Below, piece after piece: positions 36,059 through 42,685 of a DNA stretch of 42,685 nucleotides; the stretch's first letter is position 1; every line of letters starts with the position of its first letter. The position numbers and the translations under genes are program-made. The DNA is from Opitutaceae bacterium UBA2377 (lineage in GTDB: Bacteria > Verrucomicrobiota > Verrucomicrobiia > Opitutales > Opitutaceae). The notes under the pieces were generated by a model. The model saw only the letters and a list, made by a program, of their open reading frames with translations, was not told the DNA's origin and searched no databases. Location of the stretch: NCBI GenBank assembly GCA_002344205.1, contig DDSZ01000028.1, forward strand, positions 4,727-47,411, read 5' to 3'.

Positions 36059-38821
36059 ATGCTCAAAACCCTGCCCCAGACGGGATTTAAAGCGTTTGTT
36101 ATCAGCATGGTATTTGCGGCGTTTGCCTCGGTCGTGCCGGCTGAGGAAACCAGTGGGTCAGTCGCCCCGGGCGGTCAGACGGCACGGGCTTTTGCCATGC
36201 ATGGGGAAGGGCACTATTACGGCACGCGCGACGGTGTTTGGCTGAAAACCGACCAGGACGAGGCGCGCATCTGGGGCCAACCGCGGCAGGCGATCACCGG
36301 GCTCGCGGTGCGGAATGAGCGCATGGTGGTCGCGGCGGGAAACATGCTGTTCACCGGGCCGGCCGACGAACCGACCCAGTGGCGTGAACTCGGGCGCGCG
36401 GCCTTTGTGCCGGAGCCGGCGAACGACTGGCAGCACCTGCGGGTGCTTTCCCGTTGGTTTGTGGCGCGCAGCTCCAAGGGTTTTTATGCCTCAGAGAACG
36501 GCACCCTTTGGGAAAATATCGCCCCCGAAAACAAGCAGATCCTCGGGGTCGGCGCCGGTGCCCCGGGACTGTGGGTCGTGGCGTCGGAACCGGGCAAACC
36601 CGGCTATGTGCTCGGACGCAGCGAGGACCTGCGCACCTGGGCGTGGAGCGAGCCTCTGCCGGAACATTTCAAGCCGGGCAGTCCGGTTTTCCCGGTGATC
36701 GGGGAGGGTGTGGCGGTGCTGGCGGGCACGTATGCGAGCCGCGGCGAGCTGTTCAATGTGCCGCAGGCGCTGCTCAGTTTTCATTGGCCCCACGCGGGTC
36801 CGGCGCGATGGCAGATCGCCGCGCATACCATGCCGTCGGGTGGCAGTCTGATCGAAGTCGCCCAGATGGGGAAAGATGCGTGGGCGCGCCTGCCCAACGG
36901 CGACCTCGCCGCGTCGGTGACCGGTTTTGACTGGATTCGCATCGCGGCGCAGCCGCTCGGCACCGCCAACACCTGGTTCCTGAGCGATAATCCGGCCAAC
37001 GACTTCCTCCTGGTCGCCGCCAGCGATGGCCGTTGCCTCTGGGTCTTCCCGCACGCACTCGAATCCGCCGGCCGCGGCGGCGCGGCGAAGATTGCGTGGC
37101 AGGAGGTCAAGGGCTCGGTGTCCGCGCCGGCCGCAGTCGCTTCCGCGAAGCAGGACGGGCCGATGGCGCGGTCGCATGCCACGACCGTTGCCGGCCCCGC
37201 CGCAGTCGCGGATCGCAAGAAGCCGGAGGCGCTGGCCAAGGCCGCCGCCGAGGCGATCCCGCCAACGGTCGCCGGGGCGGTCGAGATGGCGAAGGCCTTC
37301 CATCACTTCGAACGGCTCTACGTGTCCGGCGCCCCGCGCAAGGACCTCGCCCAGCAGGTCGTCGGCGTGCACGAGGCCGTGCGCAAGCACCGGCCGCAGC
37401 TTGCCGACGAGGTCGCCGAGTTGCTGTCGGTGCTCGTGGTCAATCTCGAGGTCCGCGACGCGCGCACCACCGCCTTCCTTGCGCACCATCTGCCCGGCTT
37501 CCGCAAGCAGGTCCAGGCCCGTTATGGCAAGGTTTACTCGCAGATCTACTGGTCGCTCAAACGGGCGCCCGGCGCCGGGCCGACGCAGCAGGAATACGAG
37601 GTGGATGTGATGAAGGAGCTGCTGATGAGCCACACCGACAATTCCTACATGCGTCGCGTGACTTTCCCAAAGGTCCCGCAGGGCTACCCCAATTACGACG
37701 CCGACAAACCGCGCAAGCCGGTCGAGTTCGCCGCCATGCCCGACGCGCCGTTCGATTCCGCGCAGATGCTGAAGAACCTGATCGAAAAGGGGTGGGCGGG
37801 CGCCGCGCTGGATCGCGACGTGATGCACGCGAACAAACTCCAGATCGAGGCCACCACCCCCATGCGCCACGTCTGGCTGCTCGCCGCCCGCGCACTCTGG
37901 CCGGGCACGCCGCCGGCCGGTAACGAGGACATGCTGAAGCGCAGCCACGAGGAAAAGGCCCGGCTGGGCTCGCTTTTCGCCACCGACGGCCTCGCGCTCG
38001 ACGCCCGCAAGGCGGGCCGCACCGAGGACTTCGCCCGCTATCGCGACCTCGCCGTGCAACGCGGTATGCAGGCGTCGCGTTACGTCAGCTATGCTGAAAA
38101 GATGGCAGATGCGCTCCGGATCATGAACGAAGCCGATCAGAACATGTCGGCAGCGTTGGGTGATTATGCCGACCAGGTCTCGGCCGCTACCGGCGGCACC
38201 GATCCGGTTTCCAGGCTGATCAACCAGTTCCCGGCGGGCAAGGGCGGGGCGGCTCCCTCGCCCACGGACGCGATTCTGTCCGAGGGCGAGGAAATCTCCC
38301 GCGACATTGAATTGAAGAACGCCGAGGCCAAGCCGGCCGGCAAGGCACGGGACGAGGCCCTGGCGGAGCATCGGGCGAAATGGGACGAGAAGATCCGCTA
38401 TCGCAAACTGGCGCTGCAGCTCAAGCAGGCCGCCGGCATGTCCGACGATGAAGCGGGCGGCTCGCTGCGCACGGCGACCTTGCAGGCCATCGCGAAATCT
38501 TCGTCGTCGATCTTCGGCACGACGCCACGGTTCGTGGACAATCGCCTGCAACTGGCGAGCCTGTTCACGGTGGTGCAGAACACCGTGCCACGGGAACGGC
38601 ATGCGACAATCCTTGACCGCATCCTGCGCGACGTGCCCACGCTGGCCGATGTGTGGGTGTTGCGGGCGGGTTATCATATCGAGGCCGGCGAATGGAACCT
38701 GGCCGAGGGGTCGCTCGCCGTCGCCCGCATGCTCAATCCCAACGACCCGAACCTGGAAAGAGTGGAAGCCCGGCTCCGCACGCAGCGCCCGGGGCAAACC
38801 AACTCCGGCGTCATACGCTGA
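36059..38821 (+). CDS. Large exported protein, propeller-like N-terminus and helical/TPR C-terminus, function unknown
   Basis: A 920-residue protein I cannot assign. The start at 36059 (MLKTLPQTGFKAFVISM) gives a signal peptide ending ASVVPAEE, so it is exported. Residues ~35-340 show repeated beta-rich units with sialidase- or photosystem-assembly-like phrases (GFYASENGTLWENIAP, GYVLGRSEDLRTWAWSE), consistent with a beta propeller. Residues ~350-400 are an Ala/Pro/Lys-rich linker. The remainder is helical and charged, ending in a TPR-like unit (DVWVLRAGYHIEAGEWNLAE). It opens a run of eight same-strand envelope genes and is separated from amtB-glnK by a terminator. The next gene starts 52 bp after its stop. 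Confidence 0.82.
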   Translation: MLKTLPQTGFKAFVISMVFAAFASVVPAEETSGSVAPGGQTARAFAMHGEGHYYGTRDGVWLKTDQDEARIWGQPRQAITGLAVRNERMVVAAGNMLFTGPADEPTQWRELGRAAFVPEPANDWQHLRVLSRWFVARSSKGFYASENGTLWENIAPENKQILGVGAGAPGLWVVASEPGKPGYVLGRSEDLRTWAWSEPLPEHFKPGSPVFPVIGEGVAVLAGTYASRGELFNVPQALLSFHWPHAGPARWQIAAHTMPSGGSLIEVAQMGKDAWARLPNGDLAASVTGFDWIRIAAQPLGTANTWFLSDNPANDFLLVAASDGRCLWVFPHALESAGRGGAAKIAWQEVKGSVSAPAAVASAKQDGPMARSHATTVAGPAAVADRKKPEALAKAAAEAIPPTVAGAVEMAKAFHHFERLYVSGAPRKDLAQQVVGVHEAVRKHRPQLADEVAELLSVLVVNLEVRDARTTAFLAHHLPGFRKQVQARYGKVYSQIYWSLKRAPGAGPTQQEYEVDVMKELLMSHTDNSYMRRVTFPKVPQGYPNYDADKPRKPVEFAAMPDAPFDSAQMLKNLIEKGWAGAALDRDVMHANKLQIEATTPMRHVWLLAARALWPGTPPAGNEDMLKRSHEEKARLGSLFATDGLALDARKAGRTEDFARYRDLAVQRGMQASRYVSYAEKMADALRIMNEADQNMSAALGDYADQVSAATGGTDPVSRLINQFPAGKGGAAPSPTDAILSEGEEISRDIELKNAEAKPAGKARDEALAEHRAKWDEKIRYRKLALQLKQAAGMSDDEAGGSLRTATLQAIAKSSSSIFGTTPRFVDNRLQLASLFTVVQNTVPRERHATILDRILRDVPTLADVWVLRAGYHIEAGEWNLAEGSLAVARMLNPNDPNLERVEARLRTQRPGQTNSGVIR

Positions 38822-38873
38822 TGCACCACGAACGCGCGCGCCGCCGAAGACCTCGAGACCGATCGCACGCCGG

Positions 38874-39191
38874 ATGAACTCCGAAAACGAAACGGCCCAA
38901 CAAAAACAACCCATGCTCGACCTGCTCATCCGCGATCCCGCCACGATGTCGCCGACGATGCGCCGCCTCGCCCTGTTCGGCGCCCGCTTCGCCTGCTGGA
39001 TCGCGCACCTCATGCTGCTCGGCCTCGTCGTCGCGGCGGGGGCGCACTTTTTCTTCGAGGTCGGCAACTACCCCGACGCGCGCTCCCGCCACCTCGTCGG
39101 CGCGCTTTTCCTCGGCCTCTTCGCCCCGGTAGTCGGCGTGATCTGGTATCTCGCCCGCCGTCGACTGCGCGCACTCCGCGCGATGAAGTGA
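38874..39191 (+). CDS. Small inner-membrane protein, two helices
   Basis: A 105-residue protein beginning at the ATG at 38874 (MNSENETAQQKQP). Two hydrophobic segments: ~residues 37-62 (CWIAHLMLLGLVVAAGAHFF) and ~75-95 (LVGALFLGLFAPVVGVIWYL), the second followed by a strongly basic tail (ARRRLRALRAMK), indicating a cytoplasmic C-terminus. No family recognised. It lies 52 bp after the 920-residue protein gene and 16 bp before the next membrane gene, so it probably belongs to the same transcript. Confidence 0.72.
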   Translation: MNSENETAQQKQPMLDLLIRDPATMSPTMRRLALFGARFACWIAHLMLLGLVVAAGAHFFFEVGNYPDARSRHLVGALFLGLFAPVVGVIWYLARRRLRALRAMK

Positions 39192-39207
39192 GAAAGCGCC
39201 CCCCGCC

Positions 39208-39690
39208 ATGCCCCGCGCCACACCTCCCTTCGTCGCCGGACCGCCGTCAAATAAGGCCGGTCTTCCGCGCCGGTTTCTGGTCGCCCTCGGTATAGGCGTG
39301 CTCGCCACGATCGCCGGCAGCGCCGCCGGGGCGGTGGTGCTGGGCTTGATCGGCGCGGTTGCGGAAGGCGTGCAGATGCTGCGCGCCATTCCGGCTTTCG
39401 TGCTTTATGGGGTGATCTTCGGGCCGGTGCTTGCCTGGCCCGTGACGCTCGTCGTGCTTCCGGCCGGCTGGTTGTTTTTTCCGGCGCGTCACCGGCGGAG
39501 GGCGTTGCTGGGCGTCGGGCCGCTGGCCGGCGCGTTGACGCTTTATTTCCGGCTCGTGAACGAAACCGAACTCGGCGGCGTGGCCTGGGCCATGATTGCA
39601 GCCGGCACCGTGGGCGGCTTGGTTGCCGCTGCCGTGTTTGTCGCCTTTCCCCGGCCGGATGCACCCTTGGCCAATGAGCAACGGCCTTAA
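39208..39690 (+). CDS. Inner-membrane protein, about four helices, function unknown
   Basis: A 160-residue hydrophobic protein. Segments lie at about 23-50 (FLVALGIGVLATIAGSAAGA), 60-90 (PAFVLYGVIFGPVLAWPVTL), 98-112 and 122-150 (MIAAGTVGGLVAAAVFVAF). The leader is GCCCCCCGCC, with no Shine-Dalgarno. It is spaced 16 bp and 5 bp from its neighbours, so it is part of the 36-42.7 kb cluster. I do not recognise a family. Confidence 0.72.
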   Translation: MPRATPPFVAGPPSNKAGLPRRFLVALGIGVLATIAGSAAGAVVLGLIGAVAEGVQMLRAIPAFVLYGVIFGPVLAWPVTLVVLPAGWLFFPARHRRRALLGVGPLAGALTLYFRLVNETELGGVAWAMIAAGTVGGLVAAAVFVAFPRPDAPLANEQRP

Positions 39691-39695
39691 TTTTT

Positions 39696-40550
39696 ATGAA
39701 AACTGCCAGACTTAATCATTTGATCGCACTTGCGGCGGTGCTGCTCAGTCTCGCCGCCGGAACTTTGGCCGGCGCGTCCCCGGCCGAGATTCGTGACGTG
39801 CCTCGGCCGGCGTTTGTGGTCCTGCAAAAACTGGCTTCGAACCGCGTGCTGGAAGTGTTCGACCCGGGATTTCAGCATCTGCCCGAGAATGCGCGGGCGG
39901 CGGCCCAACAGCGCTACGACGCGGGCCAGCGCGAGCTCATTGCCGCAGCGGGCGATCCCGACTGGTTCTCAACGTCCAAGCGGGCCTTCATCCAAGCCGT
40001 GACGGTGGACGGGCGTTTTGAGGCGGAGGTGCACCCGTTGCCGCGCCCGGGCTTCCGGCCGCCAGCGGTCAAATTCACCGGGCGTCTCACGCCCGAAAAT
40101 CGCCAACGCCTGCTGGCGCTCCTGCCGCCGCCTTTTCCGGAGAGCGGGAGTCCGCGCGAATGGGTCGCCCACGGGCGCGAGGGGTGGAAGGCGCTGCTGG
40201 CCTTTGCCGCGGTCTCGCCCGCGCAATTCGACGAGACCGTGACGGCGCTCACCACGCATCTCCGGCCGCTGGCGGCCCGGTCGCGCCTGAACAACCAGTT
40301 CAAGCCCCTGCAGGACGAACTCGCCCGGCTGGCCGAGCTGGCCAAGGTGCATGACCAGGATCCGTCCAACGTGAAAATCCGCGCCTCGGTGCTGACGCGC
40401 GCGCTGCTTTTCGCCGCGGCGCAAACAGCCGCCCAAGCTGCGCAACCGGAGGTGCCGGCCTACATCTACGCCCGTTACGAAGTGCAGCCGGTTGACCGGC
40501 AGTATCTGCCTTTTGCCGAAACCACGCCGGCTGGCTCCGAAACAAAGTAA
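39696..40550 (+). CDS. Exported protein of unknown function
   Basis: A 284-residue protein with a clear signal peptide (MKTARLNHLIALAAVLLSLA, cleavage near GTLAGASPA). The mature part is largely helical: ARAAAQQRYDAGQRELIAAA, LTPENRQRLLALLPPPFP, and a long helical run NNQFKPLQDELARLAELAK. No cysteine pair or catalytic motif is obvious. It starts 5 bp after the preceding membrane gene and ends 12 bp before the next exported protein gene, which argues for a joint role. Function unknown. Confidence 0.75.
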   Translation: MKTARLNHLIALAAVLLSLAAGTLAGASPAEIRDVPRPAFVVLQKLASNRVLEVFDPGFQHLPENARAAAQQRYDAGQRELIAAAGDPDWFSTSKRAFIQAVTVDGRFEAEVHPLPRPGFRPPAVKFTGRLTPENRQRLLALLPPPFPESGSPREWVAHGREGWKALLAFAAVSPAQFDETVTALTTHLRPLAARSRLNNQFKPLQDELARLAELAKVHDQDPSNVKIRASVLTRALLFAAAQTAAQAAQPEVPAYIYARYEVQPVDRQYLPFAETTPAGSETK

Positions 40551-40562
40551 CCTCGCCCGACC

Positions 40563-41399
40563 ATGCGCTCTCCGATCTGCCGTTTTCTCCGAACCCTCGG
40601 CGCGACCGCCTTGCTGGGCCTGCCGCTTGTCCTCCGTGCCCAACCGGCCCACGCCTCCGCCGAAGATGCGGCCTGGTTCGCGGGCGAGTGGGGCGTCGCC
40701 CCCGTGCCGGTGGAGGGTTTTGAGGATATCGCCACCACGCCGCCAACCACCGTGCGCATCGAGCACACCGGCGACTCGCGCCTCGTGCGCCACAGCCCGG
40801 AACGAGACGGCCGGCCGGCCGCGAGCGTCGCCTTCACCGTCAAAACTTTCGGCGGCAATTTCCCCTGGTGGCCGGAAACGGGCGGATCGGGCGCGGTCGC
40901 GCGTCGCGTTTCCGAAACCAGCTTCGACCTCGCGAGCGTGGGGCCGATGGGCAAGGCGGATTGGTCGCGGGCCCTGCGACACACGCGCGTCGTGACTCCG
41001 CCGGCAGAAGAACCGCCGAGGTTGCCGCACGGGTTCGTGCAGATTCTGGTGAACCACGTGAAGCCCGACCGGCAGGCCGACTTTGAACTTTGGCTTCACG
41101 AATACCGGTTGATGGTGGAACGGTTGATCGTGGAGGGGAAACTCAGCGCCGCGGAGCAGAGCGCCTATGCCGCGTGGCGGATCCTCGTGCCGGACAACGC
41201 CACGCTCGCGCTCAACCAGGAGGCGGGACTGCCGCTGGAGTATTTGTTTATCTTTGATCCGATGGAGCCGGGCGCGAGCTACGATCTCGCCGATTACCTG
41301 AGCCGAGGCCTCGGGGCCGAAGCCGCCGCGCGAAAATTGGCGGAATGGCGCGAGCTGCTGGCCAAGCCGCAAACGGTGTTGTCAGGCGTGCCCCTGTGA
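40563..41399 (+). CDS. Exported two-domain protein (lipocalin-like plus alpha/beta-barrel-like), function unknown
   Basis: A 278-residue protein with a signal peptide (RTLGATALLGLPLVLRAQPA). Residues ~32-145 begin EDAAWFAGEWGVAPVPVEGF and are beta-rich; the WFAGEW opening recalls lipocalin-like domains, but this is only a resemblance. Residues ~155-245 (PHGFVQILVNHVKPDRQADF ... EYLFIFDPM) have the strand-helix-helix-strand rhythm of dimeric alpha/beta-barrel proteins. The C-terminus is helical. Its stop overlaps the next ATG (TGATG), indicating coupling. No catalytic residues recognised. Confidence 0.75.
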   Translation: MRSPICRFLRTLGATALLGLPLVLRAQPAHASAEDAAWFAGEWGVAPVPVEGFEDIATTPPTTVRIEHTGDSRLVRHSPERDGRPAASVAFTVKTFGGNFPWWPETGGSGAVARRVSETSFDLASVGPMGKADWSRALRHTRVVTPPAEEPPRLPHGFVQILVNHVKPDRQADFELWLHEYRLMVERLIVEGKLSAAEQSAYAAWRILVPDNATLALNQEAGLPLEYLFIFDPMEPGASYDLADYLSRGLGAEAAARKLAEWRELLAKPQTVLSGVPL

Positions 41400-41968
41400 T
41401 GAAGAAGGCGGCTCTCATTGCCCGATGGCGGGATGTGCGTGTGTGGATCTGGCCGTTGGCGGCCTTTGCCGCGTGGTGGCTGGATCGCGACTGGAGTCCG
41501 GACCACCTGGTGTGGCGCGATCCGGCCGGCGGCGTGATCGTGAGTCGCAGCGCCGGTGCGCTGATCTGGCCGGGGGCGCTGACCTTGGCGGCGGCGGTCG
41601 GGACGGTGCGGGCCTGGGCGGGACGCTCCGTGCTGAACGGCGCCTATCTGGCCGGTTGCCTCCTGGTTCTGGTCGTTTTTGGCGCGGTGAGCTGGGCGCG
41701 CCTGAGCTACCGGCTGCAAGTGGACGCGACGCGGGCGACGGTGCGTTCGCACGGCGTGTATTGGCGCGTGATCGAGCGTGAACAACTCGCGCGAGTGGAC
41801 GAGGTCGCGGTGGTGCGGCGCGGCGCGAACGTGCTCTGGCCGGCGCTGGTCAAAAAGGACGGCGAAAAAATCCATGTGCGCGGTCCGGGCGCCTGGGAGT
41901 TTGCCGGGGCACTCGCGCAACTCTGGCGCGTGCCGGCCGTGCGACAAACCGGGGAGGCCGATGGATGA
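41399..41968 (+). CDS. Inner-membrane protein with C-terminal PH-like domain
   Basis: A 189-residue protein starting at 41399 (MKKAALIARWRDV), one base overlapping the upstream stop. Hydrophobic segments at about 14-27, 52-70 and 78-97 (GAYLAGCLLVLVVFGAVSWA). Residues ~98-175 read like a small beta-barrel with a final helix (YRLQVDATRATVRSHGVYWR, KIHVRGPGAWEFAGALAQLW), similar in outline to bacterial PH domains. The following gene overlaps by four bases and also has a PH-like part, so the pair may assemble. Function unknown. Confidence 0.73.
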   Translation: MKKAALIARWRDVRVWIWPLAAFAAWWLDRDWSPDHLVWRDPAGGVIVSRSAGALIWPGALTLAAAVGTVRAWAGRSVLNGAYLAGCLLVLVVFGAVSWARLSYRLQVDATRATVRSHGVYWRVIEREQLARVDEVAVVRRGANVLWPALVKKDGEKIHVRGPGAWEFAGALAQLWRVPAVRQTGEADG

Positions 41969-42576
41969 ATTCCACCGACCAGTCCTACACGGTGCGGCCC
42001 AACGCCCTCACGTCTTCGAAAACCTACCGGATTGAGGCCGGCGGACTGGTCGTCGCCGACGAGGCCGGACCGCCGCGGAGCATCCCGTGGGCGGAAATCA
42101 CGGCGGTGGATCTCGTCTATGCGGCCACGCGTTATGCGGAGAACCGTTACCTTTGCCACCTGCAACTGCGGAGCGGCGCACGGGAGGAACTGGTCAGTTG
42201 CAGCTATGAGGGCTTCGCGAATTTCCGGGACCAGGCGGCGGCGTTCAATGCGTTCGTCCGCAGCTTGCATGCGACGCTGGCCGCGCAGGGGACACCGGTC
42301 CGCTTTGGTCGCGAGGAAAGTTCGTGGGTGCAGCGCGGGCGGCAGGCCGTCACGGTGGGTTTGATCGTGATGGTGATCGCGATCGCGGTCGTGATGGCGC
42401 AGCAGGGGTTCCCGCGCTGGATGACGGTGCTGAAGCTGTTGCTGCTTGTCGCGATGCTGCCGGCCTTGCTGCGCTGGGTGAAGCGGAGCCGGGGCGGGCG
42501 TTATGATCCGCATGCGATTCCGGCCGGCCGGTTGCCTCCGGAAACGGAAGGCGCCGCTCTCGGAGGTGGACCGTGA
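41965..42576 (+). CDS. Membrane protein with N-terminal PH-like domain and two C-terminal helices
   Basis: A 203-residue protein starting at 41965 within an ATGA overlap, with GGAGG seven bases upstream (41953-41957), a genuine Shine-Dalgarno. Residues ~8-115 are a PH-like domain (TYRIEAGGLVVADEAGP, SIPWAEITAVDLVYAATRY, then a helix FRDQAAAFNAFVRSLHATL). Two hydrophobic helices follow (~130-148, ~155-170). The polar end RGGRYDPHAIPAGRLP resembles the YDPxxIP tails of some uncharacterised membrane proteins. Its domain order is the reverse of the preceding protein. Function unknown. Confidence 0.75.
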   Translation: MNSTDQSYTVRPNALTSSKTYRIEAGGLVVADEAGPPRSIPWAEITAVDLVYAATRYAENRYLCHLQLRSGAREELVSCSYEGFANFRDQAAAFNAFVRSLHATLAAQGTPVRFGREESSWVQRGRQAVTVGLIVMVIAIAVVMAQQGFPRWMTVLKLLLLVAMLPALLRWVKRSRGGRYDPHAIPAGRLPPETEGAALGGGP

Positions 42577-42685
42577 ATCGCGGCATCGCCCGGGGGCTGC
42601 GCATCGGTCTGGTCGGGGTGGCGCTCTGGCTGCTCTGGGTGGAATGGCGCCCGCCCGCCCGCCCGTGGCCGGAGGACCTCGCCCG
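42573..42685 (+). CDS. Start of a further membrane or exported protein (truncated by window)
   Basis: An open frame from a GTG at 42573, overlapping the preceding stop (GTGA) and preceded by GGAGG at 42562-42566. The 37 visible codons read MNRGIARGLRIGLVGVALWL and continue with one hydrophobic segment then a Pro/Arg-rich stretch. The overlap and Shine-Dalgarno support it as the eighth gene of the cluster. Nothing can be said of its function. Confidence 0.6.
   Translation, partial: MNRGIARGLRIGLVGVALWLLWVEWRPPARPWPEDLA

Noticed and set aside
36491..39067. Very long open frame antisense to the 920-residue exported protein gene
   Set aside because: The antisense protein is Arg/Gly/His-rich with no domain, while the sense frame has a signal peptide and ordered composition. 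It is a by-product of high GC.

Overview
The window is GC-rich, single-chromosome-style bacterial DNA with genes on both strands. The best taxonomic reading is Verrucomicrobiota, probably Opitutaceae. The clues are a TonB-dependent receptor whose N-terminus carries the TLSPFVV-type motif common in that family, a glycine-rich secreted protein with a PEP-CTERM sorting tail, a pyruvate phosphate dikinase, and a C-rich, Shine-Dalgarno-poor start context. This is an inference from protein character; no rRNA is present to settle it.

Layout. 1-1821: pyruvate phosphate dikinase (minus, runs off the left edge). 2046-3938: Sel1-repeat protein and TatC. 3942-6054: small membrane protein, M24 proline peptidase and universal stress protein, all minus. 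6137-8987: a tight three-gene minus-strand operon for oxidative sugar(-acid) catabolism (DgoD-like dehydratase, SDR dehydrogenase, SMP-30 lactonase). 9199-9272: tRNA-Gln, followed by an AT-richer, repeat-rich segment that carries one hybrid histidine kinase (9711-12140) and ends near 12376 in a tRNA-3'-end-like sequence; this looks like an acquired segment. 12620-21296: mostly housekeeping genes (rpoZ, Dabb protein, hflX, folA, ald, cyclophilin, TlpA-like thioredoxin, gmhA-like SIS isomerase, recF, TauE/SafE permease, ruvC). 21280-28097: minus-strand block of a DUF1275 membrane protein, a TonB-dependent receptor, a multi-PAS hybrid kinase and a cysteine-rich ferrochelatase. 28172-35889: gpmI, the PEP-CTERM protein, aspS, and an amtB-glnK nitrogen operon behind a good sigma-54 promoter. 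36059-42685: eight consecutive plus-strand genes for exported or membrane proteins that I cannot assign to any pathway. Seven of them are tightly packed or overlapping, and the last is cut by the right edge.

How the genes work together. AmtB and GlnK form the classic ammonium uptake and PII-control pair. The 6137-8987 cassette supplies three successive steps (dehydrogenation, lactone hydrolysis, dehydration) of a non-phosphorylative sugar route. The hemH gene and the downstream kinase share a TTGA overlap, so they are probably translated together. The strongest candidate for an undescribed system is the 36-42.7 kb envelope-protein operon, which includes two membrane proteins with PH-like soluble parts and a two-domain secreted protein. 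Non-coding items of interest are the structured DNA on both sides of the 9.7-12.1 kb kinase, a 91-bp inverted repeat in the recF leader, a compact palindromic repeat between hflX and folA, and a window-wide lack of Shine-Dalgarno sequences at most gene starts.
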